In this document: positions 28,972 to 38,248 of the stretch, piece by piece | How positions within the stretch are numbered: position 1 is the stretch's first letter | Layout of the letters: every line of letters begins with the position of its first letter | From: Phycisphaerae bacterium | Lineage (GTDB): Bacteria > Planctomycetota > Phycisphaerae > UBA1845 | NCBI GenBank assembly: GCA_024102815.1 | Contig: JAGFJJ010000018.1 | Span: 1 to 64,000, forward strand | Length of the DNA: 64,000 bases | Direction: 5' to 3' | Program-made: the position numbers and the translations under genes | Notes under the pieces: model-generated | What the model was told of the DNA's origin: nothing | What the model saw: only the letters and a program-made list of their open reading frames with translations | The model's database searches: none

Positions 28972-29772
28972 ATGCGAATAGGCTACCACATGACGCCGAA
29001 CCCCGTCACTATTGACTCGCGTGCCCGCCTGAACGAGGCCGTGCGTCTCATGGAACGTTTCGGTATCAGCCATCTGCCGGTGGTCGACGACGAACGCAGA
29101 CTTACTGGTGTAGTCACCCACCGCGAGCTGCTCCAGGCCGCCTGCCAGGACATGCGATTTGCCGAGTGCAGCGTTGCGGACGTCATGCTGCGCCGACCCG
29201 TCACGCTCAGCTCCGGCGCGTCGATGACCAGCGCCGTGAGTCTGGTATGCGAGAAGCACGTCGACAGTTTGATCGTGGTCGACAGTCAGAACCGCGTGGA
29301 GGGCATCATCACCCGGGCCGATCTATTGCTCGTCATGTCCAGGCTGCTCGGTCTTGACCGTGAGGGAAGCTGTGTGGAGGTCGCCCTCCTCGAGCACAAC
29401 GACGACCTCGCCATTGCATTCAACGCACTGCGTGAGGTCGGCGCCAAAGTCATCAGCGCCATCGGGGCGTGCGTCCGCGACGACGGCGACGAGCCTGCCC
29501 TCTACCTGCGCGTAGATGATTCCACCCCGAAGCGCGTGGAAGAGGCCCTCGCACGAGCCGGGCTGATACTCCTGGAACCCGAGAATGCGACGAGCACGAT
29601 CGTGTCCCGGAAACGGCCGCGCCACCAGCTCAATGGAAACTCGAGCATGCGGCTGCTTGCCCGGTTGCTGCGGACCAACTTCGACGATCAGCCTCGCCAC
29701 GATCCGCTTCAGCGCCTTGAGATAGGCAGCCCGAGGATGACGGTGTCCGACCCGAGTGCTCCAGCGGAGTGA
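28972..29772 (+). CDS. CBS-pair protein with an ACT-like C-terminal domain (AcuB-like)
   Basis: A 266-residue protein with two CBS motifs (residues 1-60 and 65-125: HMTPNPVTIDSRARL, VADVMLRRPVTLSS) followed by an ACT-like fold (about 133-205: CVEVALLEHNDDLAIAFNAL, then DEPALYLRVD) and a basic tail. CBS-CBS-ACT is the layout of AcuB-like regulators, which sense adenine nucleotides and amino acids or related ligands. It could tune carbon or energy metabolism in the surrounding gene set. The start at 28972 has a strong AAGGAGGGAG site; an upstream frame from 28558 shows no domain. It lies divergent from the NarX-type kinase across a 295-base spacer. Confidence 0.82.
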   Translation: MRIGYHMTPNPVTIDSRARLNEAVRLMERFGISHLPVVDDERRLTGVVTHRELLQAACQDMRFAECSVADVMLRRPVTLSSGASMTSAVSLVCEKHVDSLIVVDSQNRVEGIITRADLLLVMSRLLGLDREGSCVEVALLEHNDDLAIAFNALREVGAKVISAIGACVRDDGDEPALYLRVDDSTPKRVEEALARAGLILLEPENATSTIVSRKRPRHQLNGNSSMRLLARLLRTNFDDQPRHDPLQRLEIGSPRMTVSDPSAPAE

Positions 29773-29820
29773 TTCCGATCAGCGCATCCCCCGGCCGAGT
29801 TCGAATACACGACGCGCATC

Positions 29821-29841
29821 CCGAGCCGAAATCCGGCTCGG
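29821..29841 (+). terminator. Hairpin after the CBS-ACT gene
   Basis: CCGAGCCG and CGGCTCGG form a perfect 8-bp stem around the loop AAATC, 48 bases after the stop. No T-run follows. It separates the CBS-ACT gene from the PRC-barrel gene. Confidence 0.5.
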
Positions 29842-30005
29842 TGATGGAGCTGCGGACATTTCTCGATCGCTGACCTGCACGGCTGATTACATCGGCTTCA
29901 TATCGCATTACAGCCCGGTTCATCAGACGATCCTACCCTCCCTGTGGAAGTCCGAAGGCCATGCTCTTGCGCCCATTGGATTTCACAAGCGAGGAGTACG
30001 GCATC

Positions 30006-30734
30006 ATGTTGAGAAGTCTCTCGGATCTCCGGAATTACGCACTCTACGCCATCGACGGCAAGATCGGTTCGATACACGACCTCCTGTTCGATGATAAGTA
30101 CTGGACCCTTCGCTATTTTGTTGTGGATACGGGAACCTGGCTGCCCGGTCGAAGGGTATTAATCTCGCCTGTGGCGGTCGGCCGTGCGGATTGGTCCTCT
30201 CAGCAGATCCGTGTCCGGCTCACGCGGGATCGGATCAAGGAGGCTCCGGCGGTCAACGCCGACCCGCCGGTTTCGCGGCAGGAGGAGAATCGGCTCGCGT
30301 CCTTTTACGCGTGGCCGACGTACTGGGCGATGCGCGATCCACCGGTCATTCCTCCGCAGGAAGCGGCCGGCTACAGGGAAAAGGCGCACGCATCGTCCAA
30401 CGGCGATCCCCACCTGCGAAGTCTCCGCGAGGTCTCGGGCTATCACATCGTGACGCGCGACGGCGTGCAGGGTCACCTCGACGATCTGATTGGAGAGGAA
30501 GGCAGCTGGGGCATCCGTTACGTGGTCGTGGATACGCGAAACTGGTTGCCCGGCAAGCGTGTACTCCTGTCACCGAAGTGGATCGACAGCGTCAACTGGA
30601 GCCAGGCGCAGGTATTCGTCGACGTCACCAGCGAGCAGATCAAGGATGCACCGGCTTATGATCCGGCGATGCCGATCAACCGTGCGTACGAGACACGATT
30701 GTACGATGCGTACGGCAGGCCGACGGACCAATAG
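30006..30734 (+). CDS. Double PRC-barrel domain protein
   Basis: A 242-residue protein made of two PRC-barrel modules (about residues 1-100 and 130-225). Each has a L-R-S/Y-L-x-x-L/V-x-x-Y start, a D-G-x-x-G-x-x-x-D-L turn and a Y-x-V-V-D-T-x-x-W-L-P-G-x-x-V-L-x-S-P segment, so they arose by duplication. PRC barrels occur in photosynthetic reaction centre H subunits and in RimM-like RNA processing or adaptor proteins; role here unknown. The start at 30006 fits MLRSLSDL and a GAGGAG site nine bases upstream; a longer start at 29961 is possible. It is 19 bases before pfkB, so the two are likely co-transcribed. Confidence 0.82.
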   Translation: MLRSLSDLRNYALYAIDGKIGSIHDLLFDDKYWTLRYFVVDTGTWLPGRRVLISPVAVGRADWSSQQIRVRLTRDRIKEAPAVNADPPVSRQEENRLASFYAWPTYWAMRDPPVIPPQEAAGYREKAHASSNGDPHLRSLREVSGYHIVTRDGVQGHLDDLIGEEGSWGIRYVVVDTRNWLPGKRVLLSPKWIDSVNWSQAQVFVDVTSEQIKDAPAYDPAMPINRAYETRLYDAYGRPTDQ

Positions 30735-30753
30735 GCCATGAAAGGAATGGTGC

Positions 30754-31692
30754 GTGGAGCGGATCCTCACCGTGACCATGAATCCCGCCGTGGACAAGTC
30801 CACGCGGATCCGGGACGTCGCAGCAGAGCGGAAGCTGCGCTGCGAAACTCCGGTACGAGAGCCCGGAGGCGGGGGCATCAACGTATCGCGGGCCATTCAC
30901 AAACTCGGAGGAACATCGAAGGCACTTTGTCCGGCCGGCGGACCCACGGGCGAGATGCTCCAGAGCCTTCTCAAGGAGGAAGGCATTGAACTGACGCACG
31001 TTCCGATCGAGGGCTGGACGCGGGAAAACCTCACGGTCTTTGAACGATCCACCGAGCACCAGTACCGTTTCGGCATGCCCGGCGCGCGATTGAGCGAATC
31101 GGAATGGAATGCGTGCCTGTCACGAATTGAGGAGGCGGAAGAGTTCGATTTCGTGGTTTGCAGTGGCAGTCTTCCACCCGGCGTACCCGAAGACTTCTAC
31201 GCTCGTGTCGGCCGTGTGGCACGAAACATCGGAGCGAAATTTCTCCTGGATACGAGCGGACCCGCCCTCTCTCGCGCGGCCGAGACGGGCGCCTATCTGA
31301 TCAAACCCAACGTGAATGAGTTCCAGCACCTGACGGGCGAATCCCTGGAATCCGAGTCCCAGCAGGAAAAATTGGCAAAAAAGGTCATTTCGGAAGGGAT
31401 CTGCGAGGTGCTCGTGCTTTCCCTCGGCGCGGCCGGCGTGATGCTGGCGACCTCGGAGGGCATTGATCGCATTCGTTCTCCTTCCGTACCGATCCGCAGC
31501 AAAGTAGGTGCGGGCGACAGCATGATGGGCGCGATGGTGCTGGGGCTGGCGAGAGGGATGGACGTTCGGTCGGCTGTTCGATACGGTGTGTCCGCAGGCG
31601 CGGCCGCGGTGATGACGCCGGGGTCGGAGCTTTGTCGGGCAGAGGATGTGGACCATCTGTACCGGCAACTGGAGAAGTCTGGCGGAGCCTGA
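30754..31692 (+). CDS. pfkB: 6-phosphofructokinase II (PfkB type)
   Basis: A 312-residue PfkB-family sugar kinase that closely follows the layout of E. coli Pfk-2. It has an LTVTMNPAVDKS start, EPGGGGINVSRAI, PAGGPTGE and a GAGDSMMGAM motif with catalytic D255. It would phosphorylate fructose-6-phosphate to the 1,6-bisphosphate with ATP. The GTG at 30754 has an AAAGGAA site upstream. It lies 19 bases after the PRC-barrel gene and 23 before the AI-2E family gene, so a three-gene operon is likely. A 1-phosphofructokinase or tagatose-6-P kinase cannot be excluded, but no PTS genes accompany it. Confidence 0.88.
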   Translation: MERILTVTMNPAVDKSTRIRDVAAERKLRCETPVREPGGGGINVSRAIHKLGGTSKALCPAGGPTGEMLQSLLKEEGIELTHVPIEGWTRENLTVFERSTEHQYRFGMPGARLSESEWNACLSRIEEAEEFDFVVCSGSLPPGVPEDFYARVGRVARNIGAKFLLDTSGPALSRAAETGAYLIKPNVNEFQHLTGESLESESQQEKLAKKVISEGICEVLVLSLGAAGVMLATSEGIDRIRSPSVPIRSKVGAGDSMMGAMVLGLARGMDVRSAVRYGVSAGAAAVMTPGSELCRAEDVDHLYRQLEKSGGA

Positions 31693-31715
31693 GAACGTGA
31701 AGCACGAGAGGCTCC

Positions 31716-32864
31716 ATGCAGACAAGGGCACGCCGCAAAGGTTTTGCAGAGCCATCCATGCACGAGCCAGAAAAGCGAAGCCGATCCCTGGCAACGCTGC
31801 ACCTGTGGGAAATCGCAGCCCTTCGCGAGGTGATCATCCTCGTCCTTGCGTTGGGTCTGCTTTGGGCTGCGTACATGCTGCGCGGCGTGCTGTTCCCGAT
31901 TCTCGTCGCGATCGCCCTGGCCTATGTCGTTGATCCGGTCGTTACGGGTCTGCGTGCGCGGTATAGGTATCCGCGTACATTGACGGCACTGGCGATTCTC
32001 CTGCTCCTCATCGCGGGCCTCGCCGCCTTCGGGACATGGCTGATGCCCCGATTCGTCGAGCAGGTTCACCAGTTATCCGAAAAGGCGCCGGTGTACTGGG
32101 AGAAGCTGCGTCAGTACCTGCCGGACGCTGAAAACCTCCCGAGTCCCGCCGCGGCACTGGAATCTGTCGATCCTGGAACGGTTCTCCGCAGCACGATCGG
32201 CGGTGCGGGGCACGTGTTCGGTGTTCTCGGCGGCGTGATCGGATCGGCCGGGTATCTCGTCGTTGCAGGCATCCTCATTCCGATCCTTTTCGTGTTCTTC
32301 TCCGCTCGTTTCGATCGGATGAGAGATTTCCGTGAATACCTGCCTTCGACTCGCCGCGACCGAATCTGGGAACTGCTCTCCAAGATCGACGCGGCGTTCA
32401 GCGGCTACGTGCGAGGCCAGCTGGTCGTGGCGGTCTTCACGACGATGGGCTTCTGCGTCGGCTTCTCCCTTATCGGTGTTCCGTATTGGTTCGTGGTGAG
32501 TCTTGTCGGCGGCGTGCTCAGTCTCATTCCCTACGGGCAGTGTTCCGGTTGGATCCTGGCCATGCTCCTTCAGGGAGCAGAAACACTTGCAGGCGACCAG
32601 GCGTTCAGCTTCTTTGATGTGCTGCTGGCGCCATCACTGGTGTACCTGGTGACGCAGTCGTTGGAAACGTGGGTGATCACGCCGTTGGTGCAGGGGGAAT
32701 CCACACGGCTGCATCCGATCGTCGTACTGGTCTCGCTACTGGTGGGAGGTGCCCTGGCGGGCGTAATCGGGTTGATTCTCGCCATTCCCGTCACGGCTTC
32801 CGTACGTACGTTATTCCAGGAGCTTGCGGTGCCTCGATTAAGACGATGGGCGGAAGCCAACTGA
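31716..32864 (+). CDS. AI-2E family transporter (PerM/TqsA-like)
   Basis: A 382-residue integral membrane protein of the AI-2E transporter (UPF0118) family. It has a PILVAIALAYVVDPVV N-terminal hairpin, seven or so membrane helices, a soluble middle (about 115-225) and the VTQSLETWVITPLVQGESTR motif before the last helices. Members act as exporters or Na+/H+ antiporters, and some export AI-2. The substrate is unknown. It is the likely last gene of the PRC-pfkB operon. The start at 31716 has GAGAGG four bases upstream; 31758 is also possible. Confidence 0.83.
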   Translation: MQTRARRKGFAEPSMHEPEKRSRSLATLHLWEIAALREVIILVLALGLLWAAYMLRGVLFPILVAIALAYVVDPVVTGLRARYRYPRTLTALAILLLLIAGLAAFGTWLMPRFVEQVHQLSEKAPVYWEKLRQYLPDAENLPSPAAALESVDPGTVLRSTIGGAGHVFGVLGGVIGSAGYLVVAGILIPILFVFFSARFDRMRDFREYLPSTRRDRIWELLSKIDAAFSGYVRGQLVVAVFTTMGFCVGFSLIGVPYWFVVSLVGGVLSLIPYGQCSGWILAMLLQGAETLAGDQAFSFFDVLLAPSLVYLVTQSLETWVITPLVQGESTRLHPIVVLVSLLVGGALAGVIGLILAIPVTASVRTLFQELAVPRLRRWAEAN

Positions 32865-32928
32865 CCGGCGCAGCATCGAAGAGATTCAAACTATTAGAAT
32901 CGATACAACGCCCCGACCGTGGCGCCCT

Positions 32929-33000
32929 CCGGAAGCTGCCCTTCCGGCACAATGAATGCGCGGCCGCCTTGCCGCTTGGGCGTCCTTTCGCAAGACGCCC
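32929..33000. terminator. Paired hairpins between convergent genes (bidirectional terminator region)
   Basis: CCGGAAG/CTTCCGG (32929-32947, 5-base loop) and GGGCGTC/GACGCCC (32978-33000, 9-base loop) are two perfect 7-bp stems 30 bases apart. They lie between the AI-2E gene (+) and the GH65 gene (-). No T-runs are seen, but the position fits bidirectional transcription stop. Confidence 0.55.
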
Positions 33001-33004
33001 GGGT

Positions 33005-35446
33005 TCAGCTTGAACATCCCGCGTCGGTCGGAGGGGCAAGGTCGAACTCCCGCTGATCGCCCTCGTGGAAAACATGGACCTGATCCTGGAAACCGATTCT
33101 CGCCGGACCGGACCAACCGTGCTCAAAGCGAACCGTGAGCTTTTCGCGCGTCAGATCGACCTGCAGCCAGTGTCCGCGATAGCGAATCCGCTGACTCACG
33201 CCCCCCAGCTCCTCGGGCAGGCACGGATTGAACCAGAGCACATCGTCACGCATCTCGAGACCGGTGTGACATCGCTGGATGACGTCCACGGTGCCGGCCA
33301 TCGCACCGAGGTGGATGCCTTCCGGCGTGGTGCCTCCCTGGATGTCGGTGATGTCGCTTTCCAGGGCGTGCCGGAACAGTTGCCACGCCCGCTGGCGATC
33401 ACTCCGGGCAAGCACCCACGCGTGGACCACGCGACTGAGCGTCGAACCGTGCGAGGTTCGAGCCATGTAGTAATCGACGTTCCTGGGAATGATCTGCTGA
33501 GGATCGAATTCGTAATGCATATGCTCGAAGATGTCCTGCAACTCCTCGGCTGAGAACAGATAGAACAGCATGAGCACATCGGCCTGCTTGCTGGCCTTGT
33601 AGCGATTCGGCGTATCGCCCTCGGCTTCCAGGATCCGATCCAGTCGTTGGATGTCACCGTACTTCTCGCGGTACGCCTCCCAGTCGAACTCCTCCAGCTG
33701 CTCGTACCCTTCAAACTGTGAAATGATGCCATCGTCCTGAAACGGGACGAACATCTTTCGGCTCACCGTTTCCCATCGCTGAAACTCGTCGTCCGTGAGC
33801 TGAAGTTTCCTGGTCACCTCTTCCTTTCGGTCTTCGGCCAGCCACGCGAACGCCCGGCAGGCGGCACGAATACTCCATGCCGCCATGACGTTCGTGTACG
33901 CATTGTTGTTCAGACCGTGGCTTTCGCTGCCAGGATACCGCGTGTGAAACTCATCGGGACCGGCCACCTCGTGAATTTCGTATCGGTCCCGCTCCGCGTT
34001 GTAGCTTGCCATGCTGGCCCAGAATCGAGCGATTTCCAGCAGCATCTCCGCTCCGTAGAACGAGAGGAACTCCATATCGTCCGTCGCTTGCAGATACTGC
34101 CACACGTTGTACGCAATCGCCGCATTGATGTGCCGTTGCCGGTGGGTATTGTCGGGTATCCACCGACCCGACTCGGGATTGAGGTGCAGGACCTGGCTCT
34201 CTTCGCGTCCGGAGCTTCCACTTTGCCAGGGGAACATGGCTCCGCGGAAGCCTGACGCCTTCGCCGCGAGTCGAGCCTGGGGCAGACGGCGATAGCGGTA
34301 CATCAAGAGCGCCCGTGTCAGTTCCGGCATCCGCAGATCCAGGAACGGAAAAATAAACAGCTCGTCCCAGAAGATATGTCCGCGGTACGCTTCGCCATGC
34401 CACCCTCGAGCCGGGACACCGTTATCCTGATCGATTGAATTAAAACAAGCGGTCTGCAGCAGGTGGAAGATGTGCAATCGCAGCACGAGCTGCGGCCAGC
34501 TGTCCTCATCACGGATCGTGATGTCGGCCCGATTCCAGAGATGGGCCCATTCTCCGATATGAGAATCCAAGAGCACGCCGAACGGCTCGGCTTCGGCAAT
34601 CGCGTTGCAGGCCGCGATACGGGGATGGCTGATTGCGAAATCGCGCGAAGTGAATATCGCAACCGTCTTCTCCACCCGCAGGGGCCTTTCACGCTCGCAT
34701 TCAGCGAAGAGCCGCTGCTGTGCGATACCCTCCTCATCCGGCGTATGGCGCCGGACGCTGGCGAGGTCGTCCTCACGAAAAACACGCGTCCGGGCGGCCT
34801 GCACCATGCGGATGTTGGACTGGTTGCTCAGGACTTCGAGCCACACGCCGTCTTCACCCGTTTGACCGGATGCGACGACTTCCAAGTGCTTACCATTGAG
34901 CTTTCGATAGCGCTCGACCCCATCATTCACAACCGTGCCGTCCAGTGCAGACCGTATCTCGATCTCGCCACTCCAGTTTTCCGGTATCAATGTCCACTCG
35001 ATTGCCGCCAGATGGTGCTGGCCCATGCTGACGATCCGGCGACTGGCAAGCTTGGTCTTCCGATTGTCCTCATGCCGTATTCGGATGATCCTCTCAAGCA
35101 CGCCGGCACGCAGGTCGAGCGCCTGTTGAAAATCCAGAAGTTCTACGGAATCGATCCCTAGCCACGGACCGTCCCCAATTCGAAAGCTCAGGCAAAGCCA
35201 ATTCGGCCAGTTCACCAGGTCTTCATTCTCGATGATCCGGCCCGATACTTCGCTCTCGACACGGTTGTATCCCCCGGCGAGATAAGTACCCGGATAGTGC
35301 TTGCCCCCGGCCTGGACCTCTTCCGCAGCGCCTCGAGTAGCGAAATATCCATTCCCGAGCGTGCAAAGCGCCTCCCGCAGCGGTTGCGCCTGTGGATCCC
35401 AGCCATCATAAGTAAGGAACCATCGCTTGTCCTTTGGAGTGTCCAT
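33005..35446 (-). CDS. Glycoside hydrolase family 65 phosphorylase
   Basis: An 813-residue GH65 protein, the family of maltose, trehalose and kojibiose phosphorylases. Features in order: N-terminal beta-sandwich (to about residue 270), a helical linker, the (alpha/alpha)6 barrel with the general acid E499 in GPDEFHT, HGEAYRGHIFWDELF, YKASKQADVLM, and TSHGSTLSRVVHAW, the phosphate-binding loop that marks phosphorylases as opposed to hydrolases. It would yield beta-glucose-1-phosphate plus glucose or glucan. No beta-phosphoglucomutase is next to it, which is unusual. The start at 35446 (MDTPKDKRWF) gives the family N-terminus; a TTG at 35491 is possible. It is divergent from malQ. Which disaccharide is used is not clear. 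Confidence 0.9.
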   Translation of the reverse strand: MDTPKDKRWFLTYDGWDPQAQPLREALCTLGNGYFATRGAAEEVQAGGKHYPGTYLAGGYNRVESEVSGRIIENEDLVNWPNWLCLSFRIGDGPWLGIDSVELLDFQQALDLRAGVLERIIRIRHEDNRKTKLASRRIVSMGQHHLAAIEWTLIPENWSGEIEIRSALDGTVVNDGVERYRKLNGKHLEVVASGQTGEDGVWLEVLSNQSNIRMVQAARTRVFREDDLASVRRHTPDEEGIAQQRLFAECERERPLRVEKTVAIFTSRDFAISHPRIAACNAIAEAEPFGVLLDSHIGEWAHLWNRADITIRDEDSWPQLVLRLHIFHLLQTACFNSIDQDNGVPARGWHGEAYRGHIFWDELFIFPFLDLRMPELTRALLMYRYRRLPQARLAAKASGFRGAMFPWQSGSSGREESQVLHLNPESGRWIPDNTHRQRHINAAIAYNVWQYLQATDDMEFLSFYGAEMLLEIARFWASMASYNAERDRYEIHEVAGPDEFHTRYPGSESHGLNNNAYTNVMAAWSIRAACRAFAWLAEDRKEEVTRKLQLTDDEFQRWETVSRKMFVPFQDDGIISQFEGYEQLEEFDWEAYREKYGDIQRLDRILEAEGDTPNRYKASKQADVLMLFYLFSAEELQDIFEHMHYEFDPQQIIPRNVDYYMARTSHGSTLSRVVHAWVLARSDRQRAWQLFRHALESDITDIQGGTTPEGIHLGAMAGTVDVIQRCHTGLEMRDDVLWFNPCLPEELGGVSQRIRYRGHWLQVDLTREKLTVRFEHGWSGPARIGFQDQVHVFHEGDQREFDLAPPTDAGCSS

Positions 35447-35746
35447 TGCTTTTGAAATGATGAGCTTCCCCGAGAGGTCTACCTTTTCCAATTATCGCGC
35501 GGAGCAATCATTGCTGTTCCCATTACCGACATGCCGAATGACGGGACGGTTACAACAGGATTTCTTCGCGGCAAGGTTCTGGATTCATTACTTCCAAGTC
35601 TATTCAAGCCCTGACCACATGATGATGACGGCGTTGTTATCTCGAAGATTGCTCATGTTAAGCAAGAGACGATCATTGACCATGGATTGAGGTCTCCTCA
35701 CAGCGTACCCTGGAGCTCGATCCCGACCCATGAAAGGTCCGCAGCC
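35447..35746. other. Divergent spacer between the GH65 gene and malQ
   Basis: These 300 bases hold no gene I can support. They are more AT-rich than the flanks, as expected for a divergent regulatory region. I cannot assign confident -35/-10 boxes. The GH65 and malQ genes would be controlled from here, perhaps jointly. Confidence 0.5.
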
Positions 35747-37318
35747 ATGTTGAACCAAAGAGCCAGTGGAATCCTGCTACATCCCACGTCGTTGCCCGGT
35801 CCGCATGGAATCGGCGACATCGGTCCCGAGGCGTATCGATTCGTGGACCTGCTGGAAAAGACAGGCCAATCGCTCTGGCAGGTCCTGCCGCTGGGGCCAA
35901 CCGGCTATGGCAATTCTCCTTACATGTCTTTCTCGGCCTTCGGCGGCAATCCCCTGCTGATCAGCCCGGACCTGCTGAGAGAAGAGGGGATGCTGGCTGC
36001 CGAGGACCTGAAAGACCGACCGCGGTTCTCCGAAGGCCGGGTCGAATATGAAAGCGTCATTCATTACAAGTACGATCTGCTGGAAAAGGCATACCGGCAA
36101 TTCCGCCAGGAATCGTCCGGGAGGCTCCCGGCCGACTTCTATTCCTTCTGCGAGCGGAACGCCTTCTGGGTCGAGGATTATGCTTTATTCATGTCCCTCA
36201 AGGAAGCTCATGAACAGCGGGTCTGGTCGGAATGGGAAGAGAGCGCGGCCCGCCATGTTACGGCGTCGCTCGCTCGGTGGCGAAATGAGCTGGCCGATCG
36301 AATCCAGTTTCGAAAATTTCTTCAGTATATCTTCTTCAAACAGTGGTGCGCCCTGAAGGACTATTGCCACGAGCGGAACATACGGATCATTGGCGACATC
36401 CCGATCTACGTAGCCTACGACAGCGCAGAGGTTTGGGCCAATTCCCATTTATTCCATCTGGACGAACAGGGGGATCCCATCGTCGTCGCGGGCGTACCGC
36501 CCGATTATTTCAGTAGCACTGGTCAGCGATGGGGTAACCCGATCTACCGCTGGGAGGCCATGGCCGAGCGCGGATTTCAGTGGTGGATCGAGCGTTTTCG
36601 GATGAACTTTGCGCTGGCGGACGTCGTCCGCCTTGACCATTTTCGCGGCTTCGAGGCGTACTGGGAAGTCCCCGCGAGCGAGGAAACAGCGACCAACGGC
36701 CGATGGGCGAGGGGCCCGGGGGCGCAGTTGTTCTACGCCGTGGCCGAAGCGCTCGAACGCCTCGGCATCGAATTCGACGTCATCGCCGAGGACCTCGGCG
36801 TCATCACGCCGGACGTCGATGAACTCCGTGACAAGATGGGCTTTCCGGGCATGCGGATCTTGCAGATGGCGTTTGGAAACGATCCCAAGGCCGCGGATTA
36901 CAAGCCTCACAACTACGACAAGAAGTGCGCGGCCTATACCGCAACGCACGATCATAACACGACGGCCGGGTGGTTCACTGCGGAACCGGGTTCACAGACG
37001 ACCCAGACACCGCAAGAGATCGAAGCAGAACGCCGGCTCGCCATGGAGTACGTTGGCAGCGACGGGCATGAGATTCACTGGGATTTCATCCGCCTCGTGT
37101 TGGCGTCGGTAGCCAACACGGCGATCGTCCCGATGCAGGATTTGCTCGGATTGGGTACCGAGTCTCGGATGAATCGCCCCGGGAGCGCATCCGGTAACTG
37201 GGAGTGGCGACTCCACGCAGGCGCCGTGACGTCCGAGGTGAGCGACCGACTGCGGGAGTTGACGAATCTGTATGGGCGCAAGCAGAATTCCCCGGACGAC
37301 CCGTCTCCGGAGAAATAA
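35747..37318 (+). CDS. malQ: 4-alpha-glucanotransferase (amylomaltase)
   Basis: A 523-residue GH77 amylomaltase that rearranges alpha-1,4-glucans into longer chains and free glucose. The start MLNQRASGILLHPTSLPGPH is the family N-terminus. The nucleophile is D297 in VRLDHFRGF, the acid/base is E348 in VIAEDLG, and the third carboxylate is D402 in ATHDHNT. Length matches the family. The ATG at 35747 has a GAAAGG site. It is 12 bases upstream of the SemiSWEET gene, with which it forms an operon, and divergent from the GH65 phosphorylase, so the set works on alpha-glucan or maltose. Confidence 0.93.
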   Translation: MLNQRASGILLHPTSLPGPHGIGDIGPEAYRFVDLLEKTGQSLWQVLPLGPTGYGNSPYMSFSAFGGNPLLISPDLLREEGMLAAEDLKDRPRFSEGRVEYESVIHYKYDLLEKAYRQFRQESSGRLPADFYSFCERNAFWVEDYALFMSLKEAHEQRVWSEWEESAARHVTASLARWRNELADRIQFRKFLQYIFFKQWCALKDYCHERNIRIIGDIPIYVAYDSAEVWANSHLFHLDEQGDPIVVAGVPPDYFSSTGQRWGNPIYRWEAMAERGFQWWIERFRMNFALADVVRLDHFRGFEAYWEVPASEETATNGRWARGPGAQLFYAVAEALERLGIEFDVIAEDLGVITPDVDELRDKMGFPGMRILQMAFGNDPKAADYKPHNYDKKCAAYTATHDHNTTAGWFTAEPGSQTTQTPQEIEAERRLAMEYVGSDGHEIHWDFIRLVLASVANTAIVPMQDLLGLGTESRMNRPGSASGNWEWRLHAGAVTSEVSDRLRELTNLYGRKQNSPDDPSPEK

Positions 37319-37330
37319 GAGGAACGCACG

Positions 37331-37939
37331 ATGTCGCATGTCTACTGGACGATCATTGGTTCGACTGCGGCCCTGCTGACAAGCTTTGGTTTCCTGCCGC
37401 AGGTTCTCAAGATGTGGCGGCGGCGTTCCGTCGGGGATGTAAGCCTCGGGACGCTCGGCCAGTTCGCGGTCGGCGTCTGCCTCTGGGCACTGTACGGCTG
37501 GTACCTTCGTGATGCCGTTCTCATCAGTGCAAATCTGCTCACCCTCGTCACATTGCTGGTGGGGCTGGCCCTCTTCTTTCGCTTCCGACGTGCACCCGCG
37601 GGCGGCATCCTGCAGGGAGCCTTACGCGGGGCGGAGGAGCTTGGAGTGGACCCGGCGATCGCCGTTCAGAAGAGCGCCAAGGGCCTGATGCATGCGACCT
37701 ACGAAGCAGGTGGTGACCTTGCGGCGGTGACGCAATTGGCGATTGCAGAAGCCTTCGAAGCCGCCCAATCGGCGGACCTCTTCATGACGCCCGAAAAGGC
37801 AGTGAACGCCGCTGCCATCGGGGTCATGGAGGCAGCCAGGGAGTTCGACGAAGAAGCGGCGAACAGGGTCCGAAAGGCCCTGTCCCAGGCGCTCGACGAC
37901 GCCTCGCTGCAGCAAACACCCTCCGTGCAGACGGCATGA
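37331..37939 (+). CDS. SemiSWEET sugar transporter with a C-terminal helical domain
   Basis: A 202-residue protein in two parts. Residues 1-90 form a three-helix MtN3/SemiSWEET repeat with the PQ motif at 23-24 (FGFLPQVLKMW), a class of small sugar uniporters that work as dimers. Residues about 95-195 are soluble, rich in Ala and Glu, with two similar helical units (LGVDPAIAVQKSAKGLMHAT, then FMTPEKAVNAAAIGVMEAAR) that look like an internal duplication. I know no domain for this part. An AGAGGAA ribosome site precedes the ATG. It is 12 bases after malQ, which suggests that it moves glucose or maltose across the membrane for the enzyme. Confidence 0.85.
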   Translation: MSHVYWTIIGSTAALLTSFGFLPQVLKMWRRRSVGDVSLGTLGQFAVGVCLWALYGWYLRDAVLISANLLTLVTLLVGLALFFRFRRAPAGGILQGALRGAEELGVDPAIAVQKSAKGLMHATYEAGGDLAAVTQLAIAEAFEAAQSADLFMTPEKAVNAAAIGVMEAAREFDEEAANRVRKALSQALDDASLQQTPSVQTA

Positions 37940-38248
37940 TGTGCGTTCTTCCCCGCCGCATTGCGATCGACCGACGATCGTGTCTCGCGAGACCCATCGG
38001 CTTGAACGTGGACCCTGAATTACGACGCATGATTGGAAAGCGCGCATTCCGACAGCAGGCAGCCGCAGGGAATCGAGGAACGGAAAGCGCAGCGGCCGAA
38101 ATCGGTGTTCGGAGAGGGTCGCGCTGAACGCTCAGGGAATACGTTGGCCTCGATATCGGTTCGCTACGACGGTTGGTAGCTCACAGTGTTGGCCCAAGAT
38201 CATCTGGAGGAGACCCTCCTACGTGATGTGCTGGAGCTGCAATGGCGA
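37940..38248. other. Intergenic region, no gene seen
   Basis: These 309 bases between the convergent SemiSWEET and acidic-protein genes have no gene I can support. The palindrome GTCTCGCGAGAC lies near 37980-37992. No T-tract terminator is obvious. Confidence 0.5.
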
